Positions 9,338 to 21,692 of a stretch of DNA of 64,000 bases are shown here, in pieces. The position numbers were made by a program, and so were the translations under genes. Source of the stretch: Patagioenas fasciata (lineage: Eukaryota; Chordata; Aves; Columbiformes; Columbidae); the NCBI RefSeq assembly GCF_037038585.1, contig NC_092524.1, forward strand, positions 70,704,552 through 70,768,551. The letters run 5' to 3'. Every line of letters starts with the position of its first letter. Positions within the stretch are counted from its first letter, which is position 1. The notes below the pieces were generated by a model. The model saw only the letters and a program-made list of their open reading frames with translations, made no database searches and had not been told where the DNA came from.

Positions 9338-9418
9338 TGTGTTCCTGCTCCAGCAGGGGGATTGGACTAGATGATTTTTTGAGGTCCCTTCCAATCCCAA
9401 ACGTGCTGTGATACTGTG
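9338..9418 (+). mobile_element. CR1 LINE 3' end
   Basis: GCAGGGGGATTGGACTAGAT, then GATTTTTTGAGGTCCCTTCC and a GCTGTGATACTGTG-like octamer region form a forward CR1 tail. It is immediately followed by a reverse CR1 tail, so the two elements meet 3' end to 3' end. Confidence 0.9.
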
Positions 9419-10175
9419 TAATAGCTGGAGTTGGAAGGGACCTCTGGCCAAGCAGGGTCAGTGAGAACAGGCTGCTCAGGACCCATCTGTCAGGTTTTGA
9501 ATATCTCCGAGGATGGAGTCTGCACAACCCCTCTGGGCACCCTGCTCCATGTTTGACCCTCCTCCTATGGGGCTGGGGAAGTCTTACATAGAAAGAGAAT
9601 TTGCTGTGTTTTAATGTGTGACTGTTGCCTCTTGTCCTGCTGTTGGATGCCACCGGGGATACAGGCTCAGTCTTATTTCCATCCCCTGTGTCAGGTGTTT
9701 ATCCACACGGATAAGACCCCTGAGCTGCCTCTTGTCCAGGCTGAGCACTCCCAGCTCTCTCCACAAAAGAGATGCTCCAGTTCCTCCTTCTCTGTGGCCT
9801 TGAACTGAACTCTCTCTAGTAAGCTCAGGTCTGTCCTGGGAGCCCAGTACTGGTCCCAGCACCCCGGCTGTGTCTCCCCAGTGCCAGGCAGAGGGGCAGG
9901 ACCCCTCCTCGACCCGCTGACCACGCTCTGCCCGGGCAGCCCGGGAGGATGCTGAGCATCCTTACTGCAAGGGTCCGTTGCTGCTCATGGTCAGCCTGGT
10001 GTCCACCAGGACCCCAGGTCCTTCTTGGCAGAGCTGCTTTCCAGTCAGTTGGGCTCCAGTGTGTCCAGCACATGGGGTTTTTCCTGCCTGAGAACAGTAC
10101 TTGGCATTTCCCTTCCAACTCCCGCAGGTTCCTGTTGGCCACTCCTGCGGTTGAGACCTGGAAGCCCCCGGTGTT
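9419..10175 (-). mobile_element. CR1 LINE fragment (about 750 bp)
   Basis: Reverse-oriented CR1. From the 3' tail (ATAGCTGGAGTTGGAAGGGA) it runs through the familiar blocks GTTTTGAATATCTCCGAGGA, GCCTCTTGTCCTGCTGTTGG, GGCTGAGCACTCCCAGCTCT and GGCAGAGGGGCAGGACCCCT, into the region matching the C-terminal end of the CR1 reverse-transcriptase frame (CACATGGGGTTTTTCCTGCC). It is heavily mutated and 5'-truncated, so it no longer codes. Confidence 0.9.
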
Positions 10176-11069
10176 GCCCAGGGCGGTGCTTTGCTCTGGT
10201 GTGTACGTGAGCGATGGAGGGCAGCTGCTCCTAGCTGCAGAATGCTCCCTGCACCCTCATATTTGTACCAGTTCCAGGTTTTGTCATACCTGTTACTGAA
10301 ATTGGTGGCATGTGTTACCTGGTTAGGACTTTCCCCTTTAAGCATGTGGACACGGCTGGCTGCTTCGCTCTCAAAGCAGTGGACATGTGTGTTGAATTAA
10401 AACCCTATTCACAAGGGGAAGGCACGTGTTTATCCGTGGTACATGGGCCGGGGGGACTGTGTTCGTCACATCCTCGCTCTGGGTTGTACATGACCAGAAG
10501 GCAGAAGCTTTCAAGGCATTGAGAGCATTGGCTCGAGCAGATGTGGGGAGAGGGCTCCTTACCTCCTCTTCCCCACAGTCACCTGTGAAATTAGGCCCTT
10601 GGGTGAGTTGTAACCAGATGTGGAAACATTTTATTGTCTATTTATTTCAGCTATAGTAGCAAGAATGCTCTAATTTATTTTTATTTAGCCTTTGCTTCTC
10701 GCCCTGCGACAGTGTAGGAGCCACTGCAAGTGTCAACACTTGCCATCCTTTTCCACCTCCTAACTTAAATGCCCAAGTGTCACCTTCTGTGATCCCCTCA
10801 GGTCTGCAGCCCTGGCTGAGGGTGTCAGGGACCATGGCAAGACACCTTTGGAAAGGTGCCCTGGCTCAGCATGCCTTGGTCACTTGGGGAGATGATGCCT
10901 TTGAAGGTGTCAGGACTGCTCCCATTTTCTGGCACCTTGCTGTGAAGACAACAGAGCTGCAGGGGAATTAGAAGCAAGCCAGCCCGGCTCTTGCTCTTGT
11001 TTCCACACCGGCTCAGCAGGGCAGCGATGCTGGCACCCAGCTCCATGCTGCTGGTGCAACCAGCTCTGT
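10176..11069. other. Unique sequence, no gene seen
   Basis: No element or gene was recognised between the CR1 fragment and the 58-bp minisatellite. Confidence 0.5.
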
Positions 11070-11401
11070 GGTGTCTGGGGGACCCCAGTCCCAGCTTTGG
11101 GGTGTCCTGCTTCAGCCCCAGCCCCAGGGTGTCTGGGGGACCCCAGTCCCAGCTTTGGGGTGTCCTGCTTCAGCCCCAGCCCCAGGGTGTCTGGGGGACC
11201 CCAGTCCCAGCTTTGGGGTGTCCTGCTTCAGCCCCAGCCCCAGGGTGTCTGGGGGACCCCAGTCCCAGCTTTGGGGTGTCCTGCTTCAGCCCCAGCCCCA
11301 GGGTGTCTGGGGGACCCCAGTCCCAGCTTTGGGGTGTCCTGCTTCAGCCCCAGCACCAGGGTGTCTGGGGGACCCCAGCTCCAGGGTGTCCCGGGGACCT
11401 C
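11070..11401. repeat. Minisatellite, 58-bp unit, 5 full units plus a partial
   Basis: Units begin at 11070, 11128, 11186, 11244 and 11302 with GGTGTCTGGGGGACCCCAGT and are almost identical. A truncated sixth begins at 11360. Each unit also contains GGGGTGTCCTG, a diverged echo of its own start, so the unit may itself be an old duplication. GGGGGACCCC is an internal palindrome. Open frames of 120-150 codons here come from the absence of stops in the repeat. Confidence 0.95.
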
Positions 11402-13395
11402 AACACCAGCTCCCAATGGCTCTGGAGGAGATGGACCCTGTGGGACTGAAGTTCTTTGACAAACCTGTCTCCCAGTGACTGAGGATTCTCAAAGTGCCTG
11501 AGTTGTGGTAACGTTTTCCATTTGGAATTTCAAGATGCTTTTAGATGCTTTTCAAAGATCTAGTCCTGTAGCAGCAAATGAACAGATTTCAGGGGGCTGC
11601 ATTGAAAACTTGCATAGGTGAGGGTAGGAAAAAACTGTTTTTTCTCTGAAACAGCTCACCCATGGCAGTTCAGCATGGAAAATTTCAAACCAGGATGAGA
11701 TTTTCTATACCAAATACAGTGGACTAGGCTATTATTCTTCTATAAGGAAACAAAACTTGCAAAAACTTCATCTTTAAATTACTGTTTCACAGCCTTTTTC
11801 TAACACCGTCTACTTCCATTATCGACAGTCAAAATCTGTGTAAAGGTATCAATTATATCTGGAATTGCCATCAACATGGGGACTCTTCTTTTTGTTTCCT
11901 CCCAGAGCTTTAGGTGCTGCTATATGTCTCGGTGCTGTCTTACGTATAATAGGACATTCAATAACGCGCTAACAATACACTGTTATACTTGACACTTTTA
12001 ATATATTCCAAATCTCAGTTATTTTCTGACACAATTCCCCGACAGACATGGGTATGAATATGCATTAACCCTTGGTTTACACGAGATGCTCCGTGAGGAA
12101 AAGCTGGGCAGACGAGGGCTGGAGCAGCCGGAGGTTTGGTCAGCGGGGGGAATTTACAGGCTCTAAAATGCTGATTTTTAAGGCAAGATGCATTGACTCT
12201 GGTGCTGCTCTTTGAGCTGTTTCACGCCAGAGCAGAGATGTACGTGCCTTCAGCTTGCTCGAGGATAAAGTGAAAGCATGTCTTAGGGCTTAAATCCAGC
12301 TTCTGTTCAAAGGTTTTAAGCAGCAGTGAGTCAACTAGGCTTCTTGGTAAATAGTGTTGTGTAATTATCTTGGTAGTTGCAGCAGGATTGTACAAAACAG
12401 TTTCTTTTTTTGGCTGAGATGATTCCCGCAGTGAAGTTTCTCTACTGGAAAATTGTAAGAGGGAATGGATGTTTCACTTGTCCTTATTTCCCCTACCTGT
12501 GAAACATGTAGCCTTGTGTTGCTTTGATCCCAAGTGACCAGTGTCTTCTACTGTAGAGTTGTCCATACCTACCCCCAAGTATTGACTGAAAGAGAATGCT
12601 GGGTCCTTAGCTGTTCCTTTTCAAGGTCTGGCTATTGTGTGATGGCTCCTTCAGGTTTTCTCCTGTGGCTTCTCCTGCCGTTGCCTGGTGTAGAAGGGAA
12701 GGGCTGTAGTCTCCACCACTGAAAAGTGCAGCTACCGAAGCCTGGTGGTTGGACTTGGACACACGTGTGTGTGTTATGATCGGACACGATGGTGTAAACT
12801 AGTACATCTAGTACATGCTGAACCACAACCAGAGCTGACCTGTCCAGGGCTGGGTTGGGGTGAAGCCCATGGTGTCTGGGTTCCCAGCTCCCAGCGTGGT
12901 GTTGGGTCGGTGCCTCCTCCAGCAGCTCTGCTGCAGCCATCGCTCACGTTTCTGTTCACCTCGAGGGGCTGGGAGGTCTGAACAGTTTAGGAATGTTTTT
13001 GTGTGGATTCCCATTTATTTTTCTTCTTGGGAAGGGTGCAGTAATGGGAGAACTTTTATTCCTTCAGTGCACTAAATCGACCTTTTGGACTGGTTTTCAA
13101 AGACCTGGCAACACAGTCTTTTTTATTAAGATTTGGGAGATGACACGTGCTTTTCATCAGAGCTGCAGGGAGTATTTTTTGCCCACGATGCCCTGAATTG
13201 TGGGGCAGGTGAGCCATGGCCCCACTGCACCCTCTGCTCGGCCCCGCAGCAGGATCAGCCCTGCGGCTCCACCAGGACTTGTCCCTGTGACACCGTCAGT
13301 GACGATCCTGCCCCAGCAAACCGAGGTGCTGGGACCGGGGGGGTGGTGTTCAGACATGTGCCTGCCCAACAGAGCAGTCTGAGTATTGATTTGTT
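11402..13395. other. Unique sequence, no gene seen
   Basis: 11500-12500 is A/T-rich and 12640-13390 is GC-richer. I find no recognisable coding exon and no mobile element. Confidence 0.5.
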
Positions 13396-14048
13396 CACAG
13401 AATCCCAGAATGTGAGGGGTTGAAGGGCCCTGGAAAGCTCACCCAGTGCAATCCCCCATGGAGCAGGAACACCCAGCTGAGGTTCCACAGGAAGGTGTCC
13501 AGGCGGGTTTGAATGGCTGCACAGAAGGAGACTCCACAACCTCCCTGGGCAGCCTGGGCCAGGCTCTGACACCCTCACCAGGAACAAGTTTCTTCTCCTC
13601 TTTCAGTGGAACCTCCTGTGTTCCAGTTTGCACCCAGTGCCCCTTGTCCTGTCGCTGGTTGTCACCCAGAAGAGCCTGGCTCCATCCTCCTGACACTGCC
13701 CCTTTCCATATTGATCCCCAGGAATGAGTCCCCCCTCAGTCTCCTCTTCTCCAGCTCCAGAGCCCCAGCTCCCTCAGCCTTTCCTCACACGGGAGATGCT
13801 CCACTCCCTCCAGCATCTCGGTGGCTGCGCTGGACTCTCTGCAGCAGTTCCCTGTCCTTCTGGAGCTGAGGGGCCACAACTGGACACAATATTCCAGGTG
13901 TGGTCTCCCCAGGGCAGAGCAGAGGGGCAGGAGAACCTCTCTGACCTACTGACCACCCCCTTCTAACCCACCCCAGGTACCATTGGCTTCCTGGCCACAA
14001 GGGCCCAGTGCTGGCTCATGCTCACCCTGCTGTCCCCAGGTCCCTTAT
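13396..14048 (-). mobile_element. CR1 LINE fragment (about 650 bp)
   Basis: Reverse-oriented CR1 beginning with the 3' tail CACAGAATCCCAGAATGTGA. It continues through GGCGGGTTTGAATGGCTGCA, GGAGACTCCACAACCTCCCT, CCCCTTGTCCTGTCGCTGGT, CTCAGTCTCCTCTTCTCCAG and CCATTGGCTTCCTGGCCACA to about 14048. These are landmark blocks of avian CR1. The copy is 5'-truncated and riddled with stops in the sense orientation. Confidence 0.95.
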
Positions 14049-15344
14049 TATCCCTGTATTGCGTTTTCTGAGTAGTTCTCTGTTTGAACGTTTCAGAGGG
14101 GCTTCAGGCTAGACCAGACATACTTTAATCTAAAAGATTTGTATTTTTAGTAACTCATGAGTTTACGGAATATCTGTCTTTTGAAAAGAAAAGCTCCCAA
14201 GAGAATATTTTCCAGGTGAAATGTGTCCAGCTCTCCCCTGGAGTCGTTGGTCCCCTGCTGCTTTCCCAGTGATGGGATTACCGCATAGAGCTTTTCCTTC
14301 TAATAAACCGCATCGTTCTGGACGTGGTGCTCAGCAGAAACAGCCCATCTTACCATGCAATTGTTACCATGCAATTAACTGCAGATTTCTCCATAGGAGA
14401 AGTGATACGGTCACTTATCTTTCTCTTTGTGCGCATGATGGGGTGGCTGGTGGTTGCTTCCTGAGCTAGTTATTGTACCTACAATACCAACAATTACATG
14501 AAGTGCTTTCGCACATCACAGTTAATTGCTATCTTCTGTAATCTTTGGACTTAACAGGAAGGCTGCCCTTGTCAAAAGTCAACGCAAATGTGGCTCTGAG
14601 TAGCTGAGGAAGGAGCTGATTTATTGGTAATGAATTAAATTAATTTTTGCGAAATGAGCTGGTGGCAGGGTTGCTGTGAATTATTGTGGCTTTGTGCTGG
14701 ACCTGCTGTTGTAGAACACCTGAACTGTTTCCTTGCTGCTGAGCTGAAAATGAACGTTTGCAGGCAACAAAACCCAGCTTTATTTCAAGTGTACCACTAC
14801 ATTAAAACAAGTCCCTAAAATGTCTTAAGGAAATGGTGTCTGAAAAGGTTTATGGAAGGTGCTGATGAGTGATTCTCAATCAAAGCACCATGAGTGTTTT
14901 GGGCAGATCCTGAACGCAGTTACCTGGCTGTGCTGCGTAGCTCTCCTGAAGGCACTCAGATTATTTGCATGGGTAGCGGCAGCAGAAGAGATTTTCTATT
15001 TGCACAAGAAAAGTAATTCTAGAAAAAGATTTAGTTCATGACAATAGTTGACAGAGTCAATACTAAATTCACGGTTTAAATACTCAATTTTTCTATAATC
15101 AGTTCTAAAAAGGTAAAATAAAACATTTTTGGAGGGGGAGAAGTAGCTGTGGGTCAGATAGAGTACTTAGGTTTGTTTCCAACTTTTGTATATTTTATGG
15201 TTTTTAGACCTATTTATTTTCTAATAGAGGGTTTTCTGGAATGTTATGCCATTTCCTAAAACATCACCGATTTCTATCCAGTGAGAATGTCGGAATGCGA
15301 TGCTGTGGGTATTTCCAAGTTCGGAAACCCGCCAGCAGCTGTGG
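14049..15344. other. Unique sequence, no gene seen
   Basis: Mostly A/T-rich. ACCATGCAATT is repeated 15 bases apart near 14354 and 14369. No gene or element was recognised. Confidence 0.5.
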
Positions 15345-15423
15345 TCTCTATTTTCCCTCCAGCAGAGATGGGCTTGGACTAGATGATCTTTCAAGGTCCC
15401 TTCCAATCCCTAACATTCTGTGG
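15345..15423 (+). mobile_element. CR1 LINE 3' end
   Basis: GGGCTTGGACTAGATGATCT, then TTCAAGGTCCCTTCCAATCC and CTAACATTCTGTGGG form a forward CR1 tail, strongly 5'-truncated. Confidence 0.9.
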
Positions 15424-18400
15424 GCTGGGGCCAGGGGAGCAGCCCCTTGTGATGCCACCAGGCTGGGCTGCGCTCACCCACCTGTGCAGCGGCCAGAAAC
15501 GGCCCATCAGTCGCTCTGAAATACTTGTCAAATATGTTGTCTGATGGAACAGAAGTAATGAATATTTTAGAGAGTCTTAAAACATAATTTTGTATTTGTG
15601 CATCATTCTAGTCGCTGCTTTCTGAGCCATCAGCCAGCGCGTTCCTCCTGCTATTTCAAGGACAAGTGAGACCTGAATCTCTGCTCGCGCATCTCTCGGG
15701 AGCAATAGCATCAGCATAAATCCAGGAAACTCAGCTTTATTTAGGTCACTGACTGCTGGAGAAGGTTTTAAAATTAATATTACAAGCCTTAAGTTGTTTC
15801 TTCGCCTCCCTGAAGAAGTGGGAGGTGCTGAACAGACCCATGGCTGCTCTGCAGAGATGCAAACAGGAGCAGAAGGGCCCTGGGGAGCACATCTCCTGGC
15901 ACAGCCACCTGCGCTTTAACGCAGAAATGCGGATGCCTCTGAAACAGGGTTTTCTTGGGCTAAATTTTGCCTCCTTCATAAGAGACAAAGGAGACAAGTG
16001 GTAATGAGGAAGGATGTTTCGATTTGATGTCTCAAGAATGAAATAAAACGATCACTAGGGAAAAGTTATTGCTAGGGATCCACAGAAGATGTAATTAAAG
16101 CAAATCCCAGAGAAAACACAAGGGGATGCTCTGAGGTATTTAGAGAGGGGTCTGAATGGACTGTTGGAGGAAAACCAGCGATTAGCCAAGCGAAGGTGCG
16201 GTGGCAGCGGCGGGTGGAGGGGACAGTGGTGTGTCGGTGTGGGACGGGCCCTGGCTCTCCTGGGGCAGCAGGGATGTGCCCGGGCCCTTCTGTCCTCGTC
16301 CCCCAGCCTGTCCCTGGGGAGCAGCTGTGAGCAGGCAGCGGCTGTTGGGTTTGCTGCCCTGGGCTGGGAGCTGGAGCCCTTGGGTGGCTCACAGATGTCC
16401 CTAACCGGGGTCAGTTCCATGGATGTGTCACAAGGGTAAGCGCTTGGCCGGGTGCTCTGCACGAGGTCCAGGAGCATCTCGCCTCCAAAGCTGGGTCCTG
16501 CGGGAAGCCCCGGGCTCTGCAGGTCAGCAGCAACCGCTGAGCAGCTGTTTCTTCCTGACCTGTTTTCCCGAAGGCTGCAGAGAACGCTTCTGCTTTCCCC
16601 AAGGCTTTTATATCAGGTTTGCAATACGCAAACCCTGCAGCCAGGCTGTGTGCTGCCTCCGGAGGGACCGTCCCGTCCCTTCCCTTCCCTGTGACGGGAG
16701 GAAGGAGCTCCAGGCTGGGCACGCTGCTGTGCAGCCGCCTCCGCAGGACAGCTGGGATCTGCTAGTGCAGGACTTGCCCAGAAATACCTGTGCAAACCAT
16801 GCAGCCGGGTCCCCGAGCTCTCCTGCACCTCCTCTGCAAGGCCACCACCCCTGAGGACGTGGTGCTTGGAGCCCTCCGTCCCCCTCTCAGCGTGGCTTCC
16901 CGCGGGTCTCCTGTGCCTGCCCTCCTTGGCCGAGTCCATGCGGCTCCAAAGACATTTAGCTTCTCCTGACTCGATATGCTGATGTTTTACATGTGCCGGT
17001 GTGGAGTGGGGGTGTCCGGGCAGTTCTGTAGTTCAGAAGGTTCTAGCAAAAGAGAAAGAAAACATTTATTTTGTGCTTTGCTTTTGTTCCATGAACATTC
17101 TGAGCTTGCTGATATCACAGCTCGGCAGCCCTGGGCACTGAAAGCCGGAGCCGGCTGGGGACCAAGGGAGGTTATCCATAGAAAACACCACATAAACCTC
17201 TTGGGAGGTGCAAAAGGAGTTTTTAGCTTTATCTTCTAAAAACTTGCCCATGTCGTATCTTCACTCAGACCATTTATTCTATGCCAAATGGTCTGCTTTA
17301 TTTCATTATACTTAACACTTTTTATTAAATATACATTGGTTATATGGCTGAAAATAACATTGGAACTGAAACAGTTCCTAATGTTTTGATATTCTCCACT
17401 TTTTTTCCCCTCAAATTATTTGTCTTGTAGGAAACTTCTGAAACTAAGCTTTCCTTTCTGATTTATGTTCTTCTTTTCATTCCTTGCTTTTTACAGGGTT
17501 TCCCTTGGTACTGAAATTTCAGACCACAGCCGGCTTTGCTAAAAATACACTTGTTAAAAGGTTTGGATTTCATTTCAATATAGAGTGTGCTCGGCTGTCT
17601 CTGGGCGCGGGGATTCTCTGTAAGACACCAACTATTGATGGCGGTGGCAGCTCGCAGGGGATGCTCCCGCAGCCCCGCTCCGTGCGTGGGGTCGGGAGGA
17701 AGGAGCGGGCGCTGTGTGAGCCCCAGGGCTTCTCAGCCAGCAGGGGGGTATGGAACCAGGTGGGAAAAGTCAAGGGAAAAAGGCTGAACTGGTCACGAGA
17801 AGGTGGAGAACGGTCCCAGGGTCCTGGTGCTTGGGGTGCAATGGGAGGGTTGGAAGTTGAACAGGTTCAGCCTTTGAGGCTGGCGAAAAGCGTTTCTGTG
17901 CATCTGTGTGTGTTAGTGCTGGTGTAGCTGAGTTTGGGCAGTTAAAGGTTCATCGAACGTGCTTTTTCTTGGGTAGCTTTGTCTGTAAGTGATGTGCGTG
18001 GATGGGGCCCTCGGAACAGGAGCGCGTTCTGTTGGTGACCAGATCCTGAACCAAAGCGTGAACTCTGGGTGCTGTGATTCCGTGTGGAATGTCTTCATGC
18101 TTATGGTCAGGTATGAATTCCTTTAATTTCTGATCTCCAGAAGGGCTGGAGAACATTTGCAGGTAAAACCCATGAGTTTTGGTGATGTCTTGATTCTGGC
18201 TGCTCATAGGCTGTCTGGGCTGGAAGAAAATAGCTGCAGTTCACCTTTTAGAATGGCATGAAGCACTGGGACTGGTCAGCTGGACAGATGGATGTGGAAC
18301 AGACCATGGGATAAGCTTGTTTGCAAAATATGGATGTTTTAACATAGCCAGATGGAGGGATGCGTCGTGAGCAGCCACAGTAGCCGGTACCTGTGCGAGA

Positions 18401-19103
18401 GGTGGAGCCGGAAAGCTGCGGGGTGCGAGCCCATAGGAGAGCTCTGCTCCACCTCTATGTGCCACGGAGTGCGAGTAAAGCTCTTCATTCCAATGAGGAA
18501 TGGCAATACAGCACGTGCTCCGCTTTACTGTGCGTGCCGTACAAGTAAAACACACTGAAAATTCAGATTACAAAAAAGGCCATTGAACTATTTTGTGAGT
18601 GTAGCATCAATAAACTGTTACAAATACTTTGATATTTACCCACGTGGCTCTACTAAATGATTATTATTGCAAGCACACTTTCTACTAGTCAGATGAAGGA
18701 ATAGATGCCATTAAAAAGTTAACTCTAATTTTCAATGTAATATTGTCATTACATTTCTGTAAATTAAAATGGGGCTCCCTCAGGATTTTAAAGAGATTGG
18801 CCCTGCAGCGAGCAAAGCCTGCGTCTGCTTAGCCAGTATCAGCACGCGCTTAACATTGAAACACGCTGCCGTAATTCTGTGTAGTTTGTATTTCCTTGGG
18901 ATATCTTATACTTTGTGTGTGTAGTAAGAAATCATTAAACAACAGCCGAGAATGGATGGAATTTTTGTGGAAGCGTTTGGAGGACAGAACGTTGTTAATA
19001 TAATGAGTAAAGGAAGCGTGTAGCAGGTGAAGCCCGTGCGTGGCCGGTGCTGCAGTGCGGCGGGGGCCGGGAGGTGGGTGATGCGCGGCGGTGCCGATGG
19101 GAT
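15424..19103. other. Unique sequence, no gene seen
   Basis: 16180-16880 is GC-richer, while 17200-17560 and 18540-18780 are A/T-rich. A donor-like AGGGTAAGCG lies at 16434 but no credible exon surrounds it. The segment 18560-18800 is low in CpG and has a composition often seen in conserved non-coding elements, which cannot be tested here. Confidence 0.5.
19100..19103. repeat. Target-site duplication GGAT (left copy)
   Basis: GGAT directly precedes the TG terminus at 19104 and is repeated at 19931-19934 directly after the CA terminus. Confidence 0.75.
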
Positions 19104-19930
19104 TGAAATAAATAACTTATGCTTTTTCTATAGATAAACAACGTTTAATCCAATTCCTTAATTGTATTTTTTTTAACGTGTTCATTAGAGCATAAGCAAA
19201 ACAGCGCTGGGTGCGCGGGGGATTCGCTCCGCCCAACACGCACACTCTTAACAATAAGAAGTGTGTTTAAACACAGTAAGGTATTACATATTCATAATGA
19301 CCCCAGGAACGCCTGTACATATTCATGACCTTTCCTGCTTTTTATGAAAATGAGTTTCATATAACCATCTACATATTCCCCTCCTTGACCCTCCCCTGTT
19401 CGCCTGCGCAGTGTCACTTGGTGAATTTGAGGAAGGGTCTTTAGGGGTCTTTGGATGAAGGCTCCTTCAGCTTCGTCACAGTGGACTTTTTACCTTTTGC
19501 TCATTACGAAGAACTGGCTGGAACCCAAGCTACCAAACCGACTGAAACCGGACTGGCGCCCCCTTTTTGCTGTAAATCTTGGCTGTCTTGTCTCCTCAAG
19601 GTTGCAGCTGGTGCTGTAAAACTTCTGATCTCAGCATTTAATGAAGTCCTGCTTTTTTTAGCACAATTGGTTACATATAGCTCTAAAATAGATATTAATT
19701 ATGTGGTTTAAATGTTAGCTTGTTAGTAGGCCCTTATAATATAGTTGCTTAACCCTTAAAATATTAGTTCCCTCTATCAATATAACTTCCTAAACAAGTT
19801 TCGTAATTTTTTTTTTATACATTGAACTTAGCCACCTTTTTCCCTTTTTCAAGTTCAGAGTCCGTGCCTCATTTGGTTATACCTCTAAACATTAAACATC
19901 TTAGCACGAATCACAACTGCATTTTTCACA
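19104..19930 (-). mobile_element. Solo LTR, family B, copy B2 (827 bp)
   Basis: The element has TG...CA ends. On the minus strand it starts TGTGAAAAATGCAGTTGTGA at 19930 and ends at the complement of TGAAATAAATAACTTATGC at 19104. It shares both ends with LTR B1, as well as AGCATAAGCAAAACAGCGCT followed by GGGTGCGC (near 19190) and the GCACGAATC block (near 19904). An ATTAAA polyadenylation signal lies at 19144-19149 (complement). It is flanked by an exact four-base duplication, GGAT. About 290 bp in the middle have no counterpart in B1, so either B1 lost sequence or B2 represents a longer subtype. No internal viral genes are present, so it is a solo LTR. Four-base duplications are usual for gammaretrovirus-like (class I) elements, but one copy is weak evidence for class. 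Confidence 0.87.
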
Positions 19931-21692
19931 GGATCAGCAGCACCTTGCTGGGTTCCCTCGCTCTGCTGTGCCCGGGACACCCATCGCTGCTCCGGAGCTT
20001 CGCCCGTCCTGTCCCCCCGTGTGGTGTCCGTAGGTCCCGTGTTGCTCTGAGCCTCCGAGCCTCAGCCTGCAGCGTTAGTGCCTTTTAGTCCCTGGTCCTC
20101 CCCAGCCACCCCCCGGGAGCCACGTGTGCAAGTGGATGATGCCTCGTGTTGCACCAGGGGACGGTGACAGTGACTTTTTTCTCAAAGCCTCTGCATGCTT
20201 TAAATACAGTGAGGTGAGGCAAAGCTCATCCAGGTTCTTCTTGCACCATAACCTGCTGGGAATGCACCACCTGGTGCTGCAAACTCCTCCCAGAAATCTT
20301 CCGATTCTGTGTTTCTATGGAAGGTGTTCCCGTGGCTGGGGACAACACAAACAGCCTGACAGGGAGAATTAATGTGGTTTTATCTTCGCTGAGCACATTT
20401 TCTGTAACGATTTGGAAATGTATTGTCTGACTTCAGCTGGAAACAGCACATACGTTACAAGAAAAAGGCAAATTCATCAGTGTATAGCTCATGTCAAAGC
20501 TGCCACTGGCATGGAAAACCCAAGTTATGCAGACAAGCACAGTTGGGCTGGTATGAAATATTCTACTTTATGATCCACCACGAATTTGGCAAGGAATGAA
20601 GTAAACACTGTCTTTGATCCACCAAGGGTCTCAGTATTTCCGAGGGTTGCAGCTCCGACAGCCACGGTTTGGCGTACAGCTGGCCAGGGCTCGCTCTGGT
20701 CTGATGGACGTGCTGTCAAGCTGTAAAGAGGCAGTGTGGTCACACAAAGTCTGCAGATAAAATGGTTTAATTAGCGGACTCCACCTCCTGCTGCTCTGCC
20801 CTCGAACTCTGATCACTGTGAGCAGCTGGGAAGCGGTGCCAGACCCCAGTGCTGACCTTACATGCAGAGAGGAACGTTTGTCCTGTAGCTCTGGCAATAG
20901 GTGGGGCTTGGGAGCCCGGGAAGTTGTGCAGCTTCTCCATGTGTCTCAGTCCTTGCTGGGGAGGACGGTCCGTCCCTTCCCTTCCCCGTTGCGCTGTGTT
21001 GTCCCCATTGTGGCCCAGAGGACCACCAGGGCAGCAGGGCCAGGCTGTTGTGCCCAAACAGGGCACAGCTCTTGATGGTCATCTGTGGATCAGCCTGGGA
21101 GGGCTCTTGTCAGCTCTGGAGGCATCCAGAGAAGTGCAGGGTTTGGGAGGCTGAGCTGCCACCTGTCCATTTATCCATTGGTGTGGGCTCCAGTGAGCCA
21201 GGGAGGGCAGGACCATGGTGTGAGACGGGAAGGACACAATGGACTTGGGGCCAGGTGGGCTCAAAGTGGGTGAAGGTAGCTGCAGGGGGTTTATGAAAGA
21301 GGAAGGCAGCTGGAGCATCCCACCACACATGGTAAGGCTGTCCCAATGGTGTCCCCATGGGCTGTGGTGACCCCGGTGTGCAGAGAGCCGGTGCTCTCCA
21401 TCCAGCACTGGGGTCTCTCAGCTTTGAGGGAATCAATCACTGGGTCCCTTCAAAAGGCCACAAACCCACAGGAATGTCCCGACTGTCCCCAGGAGAATGT
21501 GGCATCGCCAGAATCCAGGTGATCCTGAGCAAAGACCTCAGATTCATACGAACTGCAGGGACAGACGCAGATGCACAGGGTGTGCGCATGTTGGGGGTCC
21601 TGGGGAATGCAGGAGCTCCTTCAGGAGCAGGAGGACCTGTGGATGTTCACCATCCATTCTCATTGCTGCTTGCTCTGATTGGGCAGCAGCTT
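19931..21692. other. Unique sequence, no gene seen
   Basis: GC-rich for the first 200 bases and mixed afterwards. The frames near 20800-21400 overlap on both strands and show no domain. Confidence 0.5.
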
